From: Podaxis mareebaensis
Taxonomy: Eukaryota > Basidiomycota > Agaricomycetes > Agaricales > Agaricaceae
Reading direction: 5' to 3'
NCBI GenBank assembly: GCA_018524725.1
Contig: JAEUWP010000137.1
Location: forward strand, 124,001 to 188,000
DNA: 64,000 nucleotides
The position numbers were made by a program, and so were the translations under genes. Shown here piece after piece: positions 22,539 through 32,936 of this stretch (position 1 is the first letter of the stretch; every line of letters starts with the position of its first letter). Under the pieces are notes generated by a model. The model was given only the letters and a program-made list of their open reading frames with translations, did not search any database and was not told the origin of the DNA.

Positions 22539-24860
22539 CTGTGACCTCTGATGCCCTCACGTAGTACGTTGGAGTACTTTGCGATTTCCCCTTAGACGCC
22601 CCTCGAACAGTGTGTTTACCTAGTAGATATTCACAGTCCACTTGTATCACATCAACCGACTCGGTTGTCCACTTTGCTTGTATACTTTCAAACAAAGCAT
22701 GTGACAAGTAGAACAACAGGCGTATACTGTTCGTCCCCTTGACTCTTGAGTCCGAACCACTTGTTGGTGTGTTCACTACTTCATTGCCGTGAGTACTTAG
22801 TGGGGCCAGCGAGCCACAACATTGGTGCATCCGGAGGCATCCGGTCGCCGCATACAACCTTTCATCCGTTGAACTTGTCCCTGAATTTTTGAATCAGAAC
22901 CTTCGAAATTTTGGTATTTCTATTTCAATCATTTCAATCAAATACGGTGTGACGTTGGGTCCACAACAGCTTCTGGCTGAGGAAAGTCTCATTGTGTTCC
23001 TTAACGGTCAACATTCCTCTCCGACTTACGGGCCTGTCCGGGAAACGCCCAACTCTGATGTACCTAGATACCCCGTGCTCGACTTTATCGGTTCAGAGAT
23101 GGGCAATTGAACGAAGTCAGGTTTCCTCAATAGTTCTGCCATCTTATATGATGGGAAGCATATCCGAGACACGTTTTACTTTCGCGCTCATTCTCCTCTC
23201 CTCCTTCTATTTAATGTGAATTAGCTGCCGCTAAGCTCCTATCCATGTACCCTCCGTTGTCTGCATAACCTCTCGCAACAAGGAATGTCTGCATGAAACT
23301 ACGTAAATACAAACTCTATCATAAATACATCCTCAGTTATCCGTATTGATATACTAGATTATCAGCGGCCATACTGTTAGGCATGTACTTACTATAAAAC
23401 ATTCGAGTTAAATAGCTACCTTCATTCTAGTTACATCACGGAACAATCAGCTTCCGAAGATCAGACTGTTTCACATCGCTACTCTCCACCTAACGACACA
23501 AGAAAACCCCCAGCCCTCCTTTTTTCATGGGTTTCCAAGCGCGTCCTGCGACTGTACAAAATCTCAATATGCAAAATCCCAATACGATGTCCTTGTGCCT
23601 GATGTGCTAAGACTCGAGGGCGCGACGAAAGCAACAGATCACCAAGATCATATATCAACCAGCGGTTTCAAGGATATCATTGGAACCATGCACTTCGACA
23701 TGTTTGGCAATTTGAAGATCCCTTCAAACCTGTCAAGATACTGAGGTTGGTCCTAAAGCGGGGGAGGAAAGATTGCTGGATTGTCCTCATATCGGTTCTG
23801 GCTTTCGGCTTTCTGGCGGGTGGATGATGCGCCTTGAGTTTTTAGGACGAGTTTTGCAGAGGTCACGGTTTTTATCTTGAGGCAAGCTTGGGTCTAAGAG
23901 TATTTGATTACGCGCGACAGTCGACGGAAGCTTACGGTGGATGTATCCCTGATTAACAATTGAGCTTTCCAAGCGCTCAGAGTATATCTCGTATTCTGGA
24001 GCCCCGGCAGTCACAGGAAGCTCTTATCCGAACTTGGTGCAAATGTTGCATACTACCATCGAGCAGCATGATGATAATATCCGTTTTATTATTTGGGTTC
24101 GAAAGCCTGTTCGATGACATTTAACCATTCTCGACTTTTATTCATGCTCATGAAGTCTATCAAACCTAGACGGCAGTAGGTGGCTACCAGTGCCCGAGTC
24201 GAGACAGGTAGGACCAGAAGCAAAAGCAAAGGTTCGGAACCGACCACCCGGCCTTCCTCCACCTGCCAAGCCTTCCGCTAGTGATTCGGCCGCCTGGTCC
24301 GGGGATTGGTTTTGTGCGTTTGCCTTGGAAATCGACGTTCCATATGTGTATTAAATGAAAATCTCCAAATCTTTACATGTTCATACTCGGAGGTGCTGTT
24401 TTTCCGAGCGCTAGAGTTGATCGCCTTTCTCAGTCTTGGTGGCCAGTGTTCGGCCACCTTGAAATGAATTAATTTTAATATGTTATCGAAAAATGGTCGC
24501 TACGCAGCAGCCTACGCAGTTGGAGGCAAATTTTCCAGCCTGCATCATAGATATGAAGCAAGCCGATATCTTTAAGAACAAACGTCCTCGCGCGAAATGC
24601 GAGTGTTATTCCTCATTTTCGTCGCTCAGAATGTGGCACGAGAAAGCGGGGGTACTGCGCCAGTATTGACTGCGGGGGGAATCAACGGCCCCACGGTTTT
24701 ATGAACCGTCACATCTCGCGCACCTTGCTCATTTCCGAATCCAAAGAACGTTGGAAGCAATGGCATGAAAATGCCTTAATAGAGATGACGGAACAGAAGA
24801 TTAACTAAATAGGATCATTCATAAGTACACATATGACTAGGTTCGATGCCTCTCGGGGAA
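22539..24860. other. gene-poor interval carrying a hydrolase relic
   Basis: 2.3 kb between the FYVE-kinase and the second hydrolase, relatively AT rich. Apart from the relic at 23480-23720 I find no exon chain on either strand. Short open frames such as 22498-22857 (-) lack family features. No terminal repeats or transposase motifs were noticed. Confidence 0.5.
23480..23720 (+). pseudogene. decayed fragment of an EH1-like hydrolase
   Basis: The plus strand aligns by eye with exon 1 of EH1 (17157-17395). The oxyanion region tttcatgggtttccaagc corresponds to ttcatggctttccaag, and the conceptual reading gives FFHGFPSASCD, then YDVLVPDVLRLEGATKATD and GFKDIIGTMHFD, against LFLHGFPSSSYDW, YGLVVPDMLGYGGTAKPSD and RDIIDILDAEKV. 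About 15 bases equivalent to the tacttccaggagctt region are missing, and no nucleophile (HDWG) exon or start codon can be found. It is therefore a dead partial copy on the same strand as EH1, evidence of local duplication. Confidence 0.75.
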
Positions 24861-26263
24861 TCACACCAAATCCATCACCCACGAATGGAGTGCATGATTC
24901 AACTGCCTTGCACTAGAGATAATGAACCACCTGCCGTCATTGAACTCGCGTATTGTTGCGTTTGGACAATGATGATTAATCATTGCTATACTTATTGGAG
25001 TGCGGGAGATATAGTCGTGCGTTGGTGTGCCAAAAAACACGGGTTTGGTGATACGATATTTCTCCAGCGGGATCACTACAATGAAGGATGCGTCTGTTTC
25101 AAAATCCATCCAATAGTAAGAAGAATGTGAATCATACCCCGATCGTCTTCAGAATGGAGCCCTGACACCAACGCCTGCATGATGGAATTCACATCAAGTT
25201 GAGCAGGAAGCCTCGAGGATGCATGCAGATACCTTGAAATAGCACAGAGGTGCAAGGAAGGCATTGTCCCGGCCAAACTCCTCTCGCCATTCTCGTTCAT
25301 ACTGAAGGTACGTCATGCATCAGTAATCGATCGTGGTAACAGGGTAACGGGTTCCATGGGGGTGGTTGAAAACTTACCTCGTCAGTCATGTACGAAGGCA
25401 ACGGTCCAATCCTATTCGCCTCCAACCGCGCCTGCAACGCTCCTACAGGTGCCAGGTCTGTCACCCAAATCTTAGGGTCCTCAGGAAACATCACGGTATA
25501 GAACGAATCGAGCTAAACATCTGTTCCATCAGTCGATCTTCCACATCAAGCAAGCTTGCTGAACAGAGGGGTAACTTGCTTTGTTCTGAAGGATCTCCGC
25601 TGCGTCATCTTGGGCGAAGAACATGAAGTGACCGTTTAGCTCGTAACCACACATTCTCTTTGTCTGGAAGATATCTCATTAGGTGTTTATGTAAGTGAAC
25701 TTGTGGCTTGCCACCAACCGCCTGTGCAGTGAACTCCATTGTAGAATTGGGTCTTGGAGGAACATAGGGGACAGCAAGAAATGCAAAACCCAAGAACCTA
25801 TCTTCATAAAAATTGGCGAGTCGTGAAACAACTTTGGATCCCCTAGGGCGATGGGTCCACGCGTCACACATCTGCGGCAGGAGCAAGACTCGAGAATAGT
25901 GTCTTACATATCGTGCCCAACAGCAACTACATTTTCCTGCACACCTTCGCGATCCAAGATGTCAACCATATCTTGACACACCAAACTCATCAAATATGCG
26001 TCTGGATCCAAAGGCTTGGCGCTTCCACCGAAGGCCAGCAAATCCGGTGCGAGTACTGGAAAGCCCTTTTCGGTAAAAAATGAGACCTGGTTCCGCCATA
26101 TACGCGAATTCGTAGGGAAGCCATGAATAAATAATACGGTTGGTAGTGGCGGCTCATCCTGATCAGGCTCTTGGTCAACAGTTTCCGGGGAAGGTCGATG
26201 ATAAAAATACTGATAGATGAGACCGCGGGAGGTAACGAGGGTCTTGTAAGAGCTTGTGTCCAT
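24861..26263 (-). CDS. epoxide-hydrolase-like alpha/beta hydrolase with altered active site (EH2)
   Basis: Paralogue of EH1 in opposite orientation. Seven exons (26263-25908, 25842-25719, 25663-25580, 25512-25378, 25301-25233, 25174-25138, 25075-24861) give 339 residues. Conserved: IHGFPTNSRIW, GGSAKPLDPDAY, GSKVVSRLANFYEDRFLGF, GYELNGHFMFFAQDDAAEIL, SGLHSEDDRVIP and TKPVFFG. Two key places differ. The residue after the nucleophile Asp is Met (GHD-M-GSK, codon split by intron 1), and the catalytic histidine expected in the DAGHW-type motif is Arg (FNDGRWFI, codon 24930-24932). All exons are otherwise open and in phase, so it is not an obvious pseudogene. Intron 3 uses a GC-AG pair (gcaagt). 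It may be catalytically dead or do another job. Confidence 0.88.
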
Positions 26264-26601
26264 TACTTAAAGTCGGTGGGCATTCAGGTGTCTGACAGGA
26301 CGGAATGCTGCACTTGTCCCGGGGAGAGCCGGATATAACTAGAGGGCAGAAGCAAGAAGGGTGTAGAGGACCCTTCCACCAATACCATCTTAACCAGAAA
26401 CACACTCGTGCGTTCAAACTCTGTATTATCAAGCACAAGCCGGACAGCCCTGGATCAGATGGTGGGGAATGCACAGTGCTTTTCGGGCACATGACTGACA
26501 ATCATGGGTATCTGAGTTAGATTGGAGTATCAGCATAACCTAACTATGAGAAAGGGGATAGTGTCTCCATAGATAGAGAGATATATATATTTTCCCTTTA
26601 C
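26264..26601. other. intergenic: EH2 promoter and WDR8 3' flank
   Basis: 338 bp; both flanking genes are on the minus strand, so this holds the EH2 upstream region and the WDR8 3' UTR. A short (at)n tract lies near 26580-26590. No coding potential is seen. Confidence 0.5.
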
Positions 26602-28584
26602 TTACGTTGCCTCTATTTCCTCATCCCCGACCTCGAACGCGCAACAAAATTGATCTTTGTCGAATAGGATGAAACCCTTGCCATCTGGTGCCCATTTGAC
26701 GTCCCGTGTCTCGAATTTTTCTGGAAGATATATTTAGGCGCCGGAACTCGGAGATCCGGAAGAGAGGGAAGGAACCAGGCTTACGCGCAGGAACACCAAT
26801 GCATTCAGCCATCTCCTCCTCTTCTCCACTTTCGCCCACCCATTCATCACTCCAGATGTATACGCTTTGTGTGCCACAGCACAGTACCAGACTTCCTTTG
26901 CGAACGGGATTCCACCGAGCGTTAAGCACAGGGAGGCTGTGAAGTAACACACTCCGTAATCGCGGAACAAATTCCTCCTGTGGTGATGGGAAATCATAAA
27001 TATGAACAGCTGCCGGTATATTGTCTGAATAAGTGGCGTTTTGAGTCTCTTGAAATTTTAGAACATGAGAAAATATTGTACCAAATCGGACCAACAGCAG
27101 GTTTCCTGTGGTGTTCCATTCCAGCTGAACAGTGCCACTTTTCGGATTGGGCTTGGTCTGATCTGCCCGGAGAAGAGGGAGGACTTGTGCCCCTTGAGGT
27201 CTTTCATCTAGCAGGGTTGGAGTGAATAAAACTAATAGCACTGCGGACAAGTGTTTAACTTACAGGACAGAAATCCGCGGCCTTCCGTGGTTTCCATCCA
27301 TTTCGATGGTTCTCTCCAAACTGTCTAGGGGGGGACGTGAACCGGGAGGCAGTGCGGCCATACTTAATGCTCACCACCGTGGAAGGGACGCGGGAAGATA
27401 AGTCAAGTGTTGTTACGGCGGACCAGCTCAAGCTATCCAGGATGTATATCTGGGGAAGTTCGAATATGAAATTTGATGCAATTTGTGGATAAACGAACCC
27501 GATCATCCCACCCGCCAACAGCAAGGAACATCCCATTCGGATGCCAAGCGACAGTCCGAATACCGAATCCCGGATCTGGCTCTGGGGAAAACGTCGCCAG
27601 TAAATTACCGGCTAATGTTAACACATGTAGCTTATACTAAAAAACATCATTAGAAGACCATCAGGTAGACCGAGAAGTGGTCTTACATCGAGAGGGCCTT
27701 CCCAGGCTGCTATATGATTACCAGTGGGGGACACGGCGAAGGATGACAACGATGGGGTAGGGAGAGGAAAATGCTGGGAAATTCGTCGGAAAGGTTCCGA
27801 AACGCTTTCGGAATAGCCGACTCACGCGCACAAGTCTGTAAGACTCAGTTGCATCGTAGATTCCAAGGGTGTCTTTGGACTTGTGTCTTTCACCAAGGAT
27901 GAAATAACGACCATCGGCACGAAAAGCATAGCCTATGAAGGGTCTGTTGTTAGCTTAAAATTTAGGACAACGATATGAACATACCTCGGTCAGGGTGGAT
28001 GGGAAATTGGATGTAAGTCGCAGTTCCCGTCACAAGGGACCATAAAGTGACTCTTAGCTGAAACAGTGAGGACGTGTGTGAATCGTTGTGGCGAGGAACA
28101 TACACCCCATTCTGAGAAGCACAAAATGGTTCGTCCATCAGGGGCCCACTCTGCCTTCGTAAGACCTCATTGACTAAGCATGACCAATAGAGGCTGTGGT
28201 AGAGAACATTCGGTTACCTTCAGCCCCGGCTTCAATCCGGCCACTCCAGTCCTCGTCCCGCAATTTCAGAATATGGACCACGCCGCGTTTAGCAAAGGCG
28301 GCAAGGATGTATTCTGAGTCGCAAGACCATCCGCAGTGAGTCATCCAACCATCATTTGCGGTACTCGATGAGATTTGTGACGATCTTGCTTTCGCGTTCT
28401 GCCGGTTGGAGAGAAACAGATTCGTCTGTGACGGCGACGCGTCTACGAGCCATGTACGTGTGATCTGGAAGGTGTCTGTCCGCCTGACGATGATTCTATC
28501 TTGCACAGCGGTGAGAATGAAGTGGCCACCTGGACTGAATGCAACGAGAGAGGACGATTGTCTGTAGATCTCGGTGAAATCCAT
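26602..28584 (-). CDS. wdr8: WD-repeat protein WDR8/WRAP73 homologue
   Basis: In fission yeast Wdr8 works with Msd1 and kinesin-14 Pkl1 to anchor microtubule minus ends at the spindle pole; animal WRAP73 is centrosomal. Eleven exons (28584-28218, 28150-28104, 28057-27985, 27932-27826, 27773-27687, 27636-27499, 27449-27375, 27324-27264, 27207-27082, 27024-26785, 26720-26602) give 479 residues. The start MDFTEIYRQSSSLVAFSPGG is the family N-terminus and decides the ATG. Later blocks: ILAAFAKRGVVHILKL, EWAPDGRTILCFSEWG, VAWHPNGMFLAVGGWDDR, the characteristic TVWREPSKWMETTEGRGFLS, and a C-terminal WAPDGKGFILFDKDQFCCAF. Several acceptors were chosen over closer AGs to restore these motifs (for example 27025-27081, a 57-bp intron). 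Confidence 0.9.
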
Positions 28585-28886
28585 GTTGTAGGGCAGGATG
28601 GCTTTAATGACATCAACAACAACAATGTGTTTACGGTGCACCTTCCAAACGTGATCGTGCTTACGGTGTTTCCCTTTTCTGGCCAAATCAAATGCACCGG
28701 GACGGCAATTATCCGCCTTCGTCGAGCCCCCATGGCTTCTCACAGTCCGATGACAAACGGACGGAAATCCAAATTAACCCTTTCTTCAAGTCTTAAGATG
28801 GTCTCAAGTCTACTTTCTCATTATAGTCAGCCGACCTCACCTCCTGACCCACTTGTTTGACGTCTTCCTTGCCGCCTCCTGACACT
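28585..28886. promoter_or_regulatory. divergent promoter of WDR8 and MFS transporter
   Basis: 302 bp between divergent ATGs. The WDR8 frame is open upstream of its ATG to 28743, but those residues lack conservation. No distinct TATA box is seen. Both 5' UTRs must lie here. Confidence 0.4.
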
Positions 28887-31113
28887 ATGAGTTCCAATGC
28901 AAGGACCTCAGTGTCCTCCTCGACGATCAAGGACGATCCTTCAAACTTGTGCTTGAATGAGGTGGGAGAGAAGGATGAAGCCACCGCCTTCCTTGTTTCG
29001 TTTGAGCCTGGCGATCCAAGCAATCCCCAGGTACATGCATATTTTTCACGACTTATTGGACGGATGCCAACCTCTTAATCATTCCAGAACTGGTCAAACA
29101 GAAAGAGGTGGTACCTCACAATGGCCAGTGCTTTGCTGGTCTTGAACGCGTTAGTCATGAATTTTTTGGAGGTCTGTTTATCTGAGACCTGACCGAAGTT
29201 TTGCCGCCATGTAGGACGTTCGCTAGTTCGTCTCGTGCGTGAGGTACTTGCCACTACAAATCGACGCACTGACATCGCTGCCTAGCCTCAGGGATTTTCT
29301 CCAAGTTCTCCGCGGAGTTTGACATGGAGGAGATAGAGAGCGTGCTCACGCTCTCACTGTTCGTGACAGGCTACTGCGTCGGGTGGGTCATTGCGTACAA
29401 CTGTCTCACAAGCAGGCACTGTCGCTGACTCCCGAACTTCAGACCACTTTTATGGGGTCCACTGTCAGAGCAATATGGTCGGAGACCCGTGAATATATAC
29501 CCCTTCTTCATCTATGCCGTGAGTCCCTCCGAATGTTTGCTTTGCGATCCTGACAGTTCTATAATCAGTGTTTCCAAGTCGGTGCAGCTCTCGCAAAGAG
29601 CACCGTGCAAATACTCCTATTCCGCTTCCTGGGGGGTGTTTTTGCGGCTGCCCCCTTGACTAATTCAGGGTAAGGGTTGTTGACTGATATACTTGCATCC
29701 GACCCTTGATGAACTTCGTCTTGCTTAGGGCAGTGATCTCTGATATTTGGGATGCAGAAACCAGAGGCAAAGCCATGGCCTTATTCACACTAGCGCCATT
29801 TGCGGGGCCCGCTATTGGACCAACAGTCGCAGGTTTTGTCGGTGAAAATCTATCCTGGCGATGGGTCTTCTGGATACTGGCTATTTTTGTACGTGACATT
29901 CCTTCGATCACCCGATTGGGGCTAAGGACATTTGTCAATTTAGGCGTTCTCATGTTGGGTTCTAATCATCTTTACGATGCCAGAAACATACGTGTATGCT
30001 CACTCTTCTCCACTTATCTTCTCATTATAACTCATTCAATTATAGTCCCATCTTACTAGTCAGGAAAGCAGAGAATCTACGTAAAGAAACCGGCGACCCG
30101 CGCTATCAAGCGCCAGCGGAAAAGCAAAAAATGACGCTCGCAATGAGGTTGGAACATGTTCTAGCAAAACCCTTCCTCATACTCGTCCGCGAGCCCATGT
30201 TAATTGCAATAACGGCTTATATGAGTGTAAGTTGCCTGCTTTCTGCCCAAAGACGAGCGAATTTTACTCATGAAAATTTTAGTTTGTCTATGGATGCCTG
30301 TACCTCCTCTTCCAAGCCTACCCAATCGTTTTCGGAGAAGGCCACCACTTCTCCCCGGGTATTTCTGGGCTAATGTTTTTACCTATCCCGATTGGCGGGG
30401 CTATATCCGTCTTTCTCGTGAGCTGGCATCTTCATAGGGTCCGATGATTGCATTGATCCTCGATTGACTTTAGTATGTGTGGATCTACAATCCTAAATAT
30501 AAGCGAGAAGCTCACAGATTGGCCCCTGAACCCGTGGCACCCGAGTTCCGACTTGAAATTGCAATGATTTCGGGTCCCCTTTTCGCGATTTCGTTCTTCT
30601 GGTTTGCGTGGTCATCGCCGCCTCACATTTCCTATTGGGCACCGTTGATGTCCGGCCTCCTTATGGGTTTCAGCATCAACTTGATCTTCGTGCGTATAGG
30701 GCTTTCTCTTATACTTTGTGGTCGTGTTAATCACTTTGACCAGCTCGGGTTGTTCAACTATCTCATCGACGTATACCTGTACGTTGCTGCGTCGGCCCTA
30801 GCAGGCAGCACTGTCATCCGCAGTCTATGTGGTGCTGGATTCCCGGTATATATTCCATTCCATGAATCCTGCATTTGACTAAGAATTCGTGGCAGTTATT
30901 CGCAGGCGATATGTATCGAAAGCTGGAACCACAGTGGGCATCGTCCATCCTGGGCTTTGTCGCACTGGCAATGGTGCCTATACCTTTCGTCTTTAAGAGG
31001 TGGGTTGACAATGGTGTCATCATTCCCAATAGCAGCTGACAACCCACAGATATGGACCTTGGCTACGATCGAAATCATATTATGCACCGACGGCACCTGC
31101 GTTGCCGAAATGA
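28887..31113 (+). CDS. MFS drug:H+ antiporter-1 type transporter (polyamine/multidrug group)
   Basis: Membrane exporter of the DHA1 group that includes yeast Tpo and Qdr proteins; the substrate is unknown. Fourteen exons (28887-29030, 29088-29149, 29215-29234, 29286-29382, 29443-29518, 29569-29669, 29729-29888, 29944-29993, 30046-30226, 30283-30417, 30474-30689, 30744-30845, 30896-30999, 31050-31113) give 503 residues. Signatures: PSNPQNWSNRKRW before TM1, motif A-like GPLSEQYGRRPV, LLFRFLGGVFAAAPLTNSG, ISDIWDAETRGKAMALFTLA, motif C GPAIGPTVAGF, MPETYVPILLVRKAENLRK in the central loop, and APEFRLEIAMISGPLFAISF. One exon is 20 nt. The C-terminus YYAPTAPALPK is short and cytosolic. Confidence 0.93.
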
Positions 31114-31467
31114 TACGCACGAAGGATAAAGGTTACCGACTCGACATCATGCATACGATAAACCAAAAAGTTCGGTGCGATACGGATAAGTCGTATCCCG
31201 TTGGCTTCAAAAGCTGTACGATATAACGTACACGTTCAACTGAGATTAATGCGACATCAAGCGCGATGTTAGCTAGCCTGTTTTGTACGCAGACTCGGAC
31301 AATCTCTCAATCAATATCTCGTATTTAATAAGGTAGCTGCAGAACTCGTTTTTAAATTGGTTTAGCGCACGCATTATATAATCTATGAAATTCCCACGTC
31401 CGGAAAATTCGGCCTTCTGGGGGCACCTGAACTGCTACCCGACGTCTGCCTACCCAACTTGCCCACC
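31114..31467. other. intergenic between MFS and mS17
   Basis: 354 bp, AT-rich around 31310-31390. It holds the transporter 3' UTR and the ribosomal-protein promoter. No exon is seen. Confidence 0.5.
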
Positions 31468-31903
31468 ATGCCGCCTATGGCCTTCCAAGGAATTGTTACG
31501 AAAGTGGGATTTATGAACAAAACTGCCACAGTGACTGTGTCGAGATGGGTCCTTCACAAGATTACGGGCAAGGTGCGCGTCAAGTGACCTTCCTTGGGAT
31601 TATGTTGGCTGAGTTTCTCCCCCATAGCGTATCGAACGAAGCAAGAAGTATTTGGTTCATGACGAAAAGAATCGTATGTACATATGAAAGGCAACATCTC
31701 AGAAGGAATCTAACGACCATCCAGGACTACGACAGGACGACGTGGTGCTCATCCGCAATTGCCCTCCAGTCTCCGCGAGGAAGCGGTTCACACTCGAACG
31801 GGTTCTCAAAAGCCCTCTTACAGAACGTGAATTGGCGCGGGCGCGTCTTGCAGAAGAAGCTACAGCTACTGGCGCAACGTCAAGTACAACTCAAACCGCT
31901 TGA
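31468..31903 (+). CDS. mrps17: mitochondrial small-subunit ribosomal protein S17 (uS17m)
   Basis: Mitochondrial counterpart of bacterial S17, binding small-subunit rRNA. Three exons (31468-31572, 31628-31673, 31725-31903) give 109 residues. The OB-fold core is clear: FQGIVTKVGFMNKTATVTVS, LHKITGKRIERSKKYLVHDE, RLRQDDVVLIRNCPPVSAR, then KRFTLERVL. The C-terminal tail (ELARARLAEEATATG) is a fungal extension. The gene lies tail to tail with prefoldin 6, with 142 bp between stop codons. Confidence 0.95.
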
Positions 31904-32045
31904 TATTGCACACACATCCTCTACCTTGAGCCCCCCTTCCGCCCAACAGCACGACGTGTAGGTGGGAACTACGCATCCTTTACACTTGGTGTAGAGATAC
32001 ATTTTGCTTTTTAGATGCGGTTCGGTTGAGGTCTTGAACGTATGG

Positions 32046-32593
32046 TTAGGGGTTTGGTGGGACGGCCTGTTGAGCAGACTGTTGCTGGATGGCAGTTTGG
32101 ATGTCCACGAGCTGGAGTAATTTATAGAAGCGCAGGAATAATGTTAATATTCAGTGACGGTTTATCGTAGAATACGGCTGACCTCTTGTTTTTTCTTCTC
32201 CTGCTTCCCCTCAATCTCTTTCAGCTGGGCTTCGACGCGTTTACTTGGGGAACTCGTCAGAACGAACATCACGGAAACTAACAGAGACCAACATTTCGCC
32301 CTTAATAAATTCCAAGCGCGTATCAACAGTGCTTTTCGCATCTGCTATGTCTTGCTTGACGAGCACAGGTCCAATTTGTTTGTATATAGTGTTTTCTTCC
32401 GTGACATTGGCGAATTCCTAGGTACCTTTTAGTCCGGGATATTTTCACTGAAACGTATACCGACCTTTTTCACGAGTTCATTCTCCGACAGCTGGGCCTC
32501 GAGCTTCTGCCTGGCCTCGACAGCCTTGGCCATGTCTGCCTGCAGTTTTTGGAAGTCACTGGTGGCCGATTGGAGCTTAATAGTAAGAGACAT
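32046..32593 (-). CDS. YKE2: prefoldin subunit 6 (beta-type)
   Basis: Beta subunit of the hexameric prefoldin chaperone that hands actin and tubulin to CCT/TRiC in the cytosol. Four exons (32593-32465, 32417-32293, 32243-32183, 32111-32046) give 126 residues, the usual size. N-terminal helix MSLTIKLQSATSDFQKLQAD, then QLSENELVKKEFANV, the beta-hairpin segment YKQIGPVLVKQDIADAKSTV, RLEFIKGE, and the C-terminal coiled coil KRVEAQLKEIEGKQEKKKQE. The tail is Gln-rich. It is divergent from the gamma-glutamyltranspeptidase. Confidence 0.95.
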
Positions 32594-32936
32594 CGTCGTG
32601 GATCGGTAGAATCAATAATTGGTGGGCTGTAAGCCAGTATCCCGCCGCGGAAGATGCCCGAAACGAATCTAATCTTATCTCCATATGACTGATGCCTGAG
32701 AATGAAATTGCAACCACTTCGAACATCACCTGCTCTTATCCAGGCCGCGGTATTATACCATTTATGATCATGGCCATGATTGGAATTGACCGCTCCCATG
32801 CGTGTCGAAAAATCGCGGGTGCGGAGATCCGCCTCTCATACCTTGCCGCATATAAGGAGTAGTCATTCCCAAGACCTCGAGGACCATCCTCATTTTTCCT
32901 CCTCCTCGCGTCAGGCATCCTATACTAAGTCTTACC
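32594..32936. promoter_or_regulatory. divergent promoter of prefoldin 6 and GGT; TATA-like site at 32849
   Basis: 343 bp between divergent ATGs. A cataTATAAGG-like element (about 32849-32857) is 80-90 bp upstream of the GGT start and is a candidate TATA box. Nothing else is distinct. Confidence 0.4.

Noticed and set aside
24846..25130. 94-codon plus-strand frame
   Set aside because: Antisense shadow of the last EH2 exon.
27049..27081. 33-bp in-frame segment in WDR8 that could be coding or a tiny intron
   Set aside because: A 57-bp intron (27025-27081) with a good acceptor joins LLLVRF to DNIPAAVHIYDF as in homologues, so the shorter choices were dropped.
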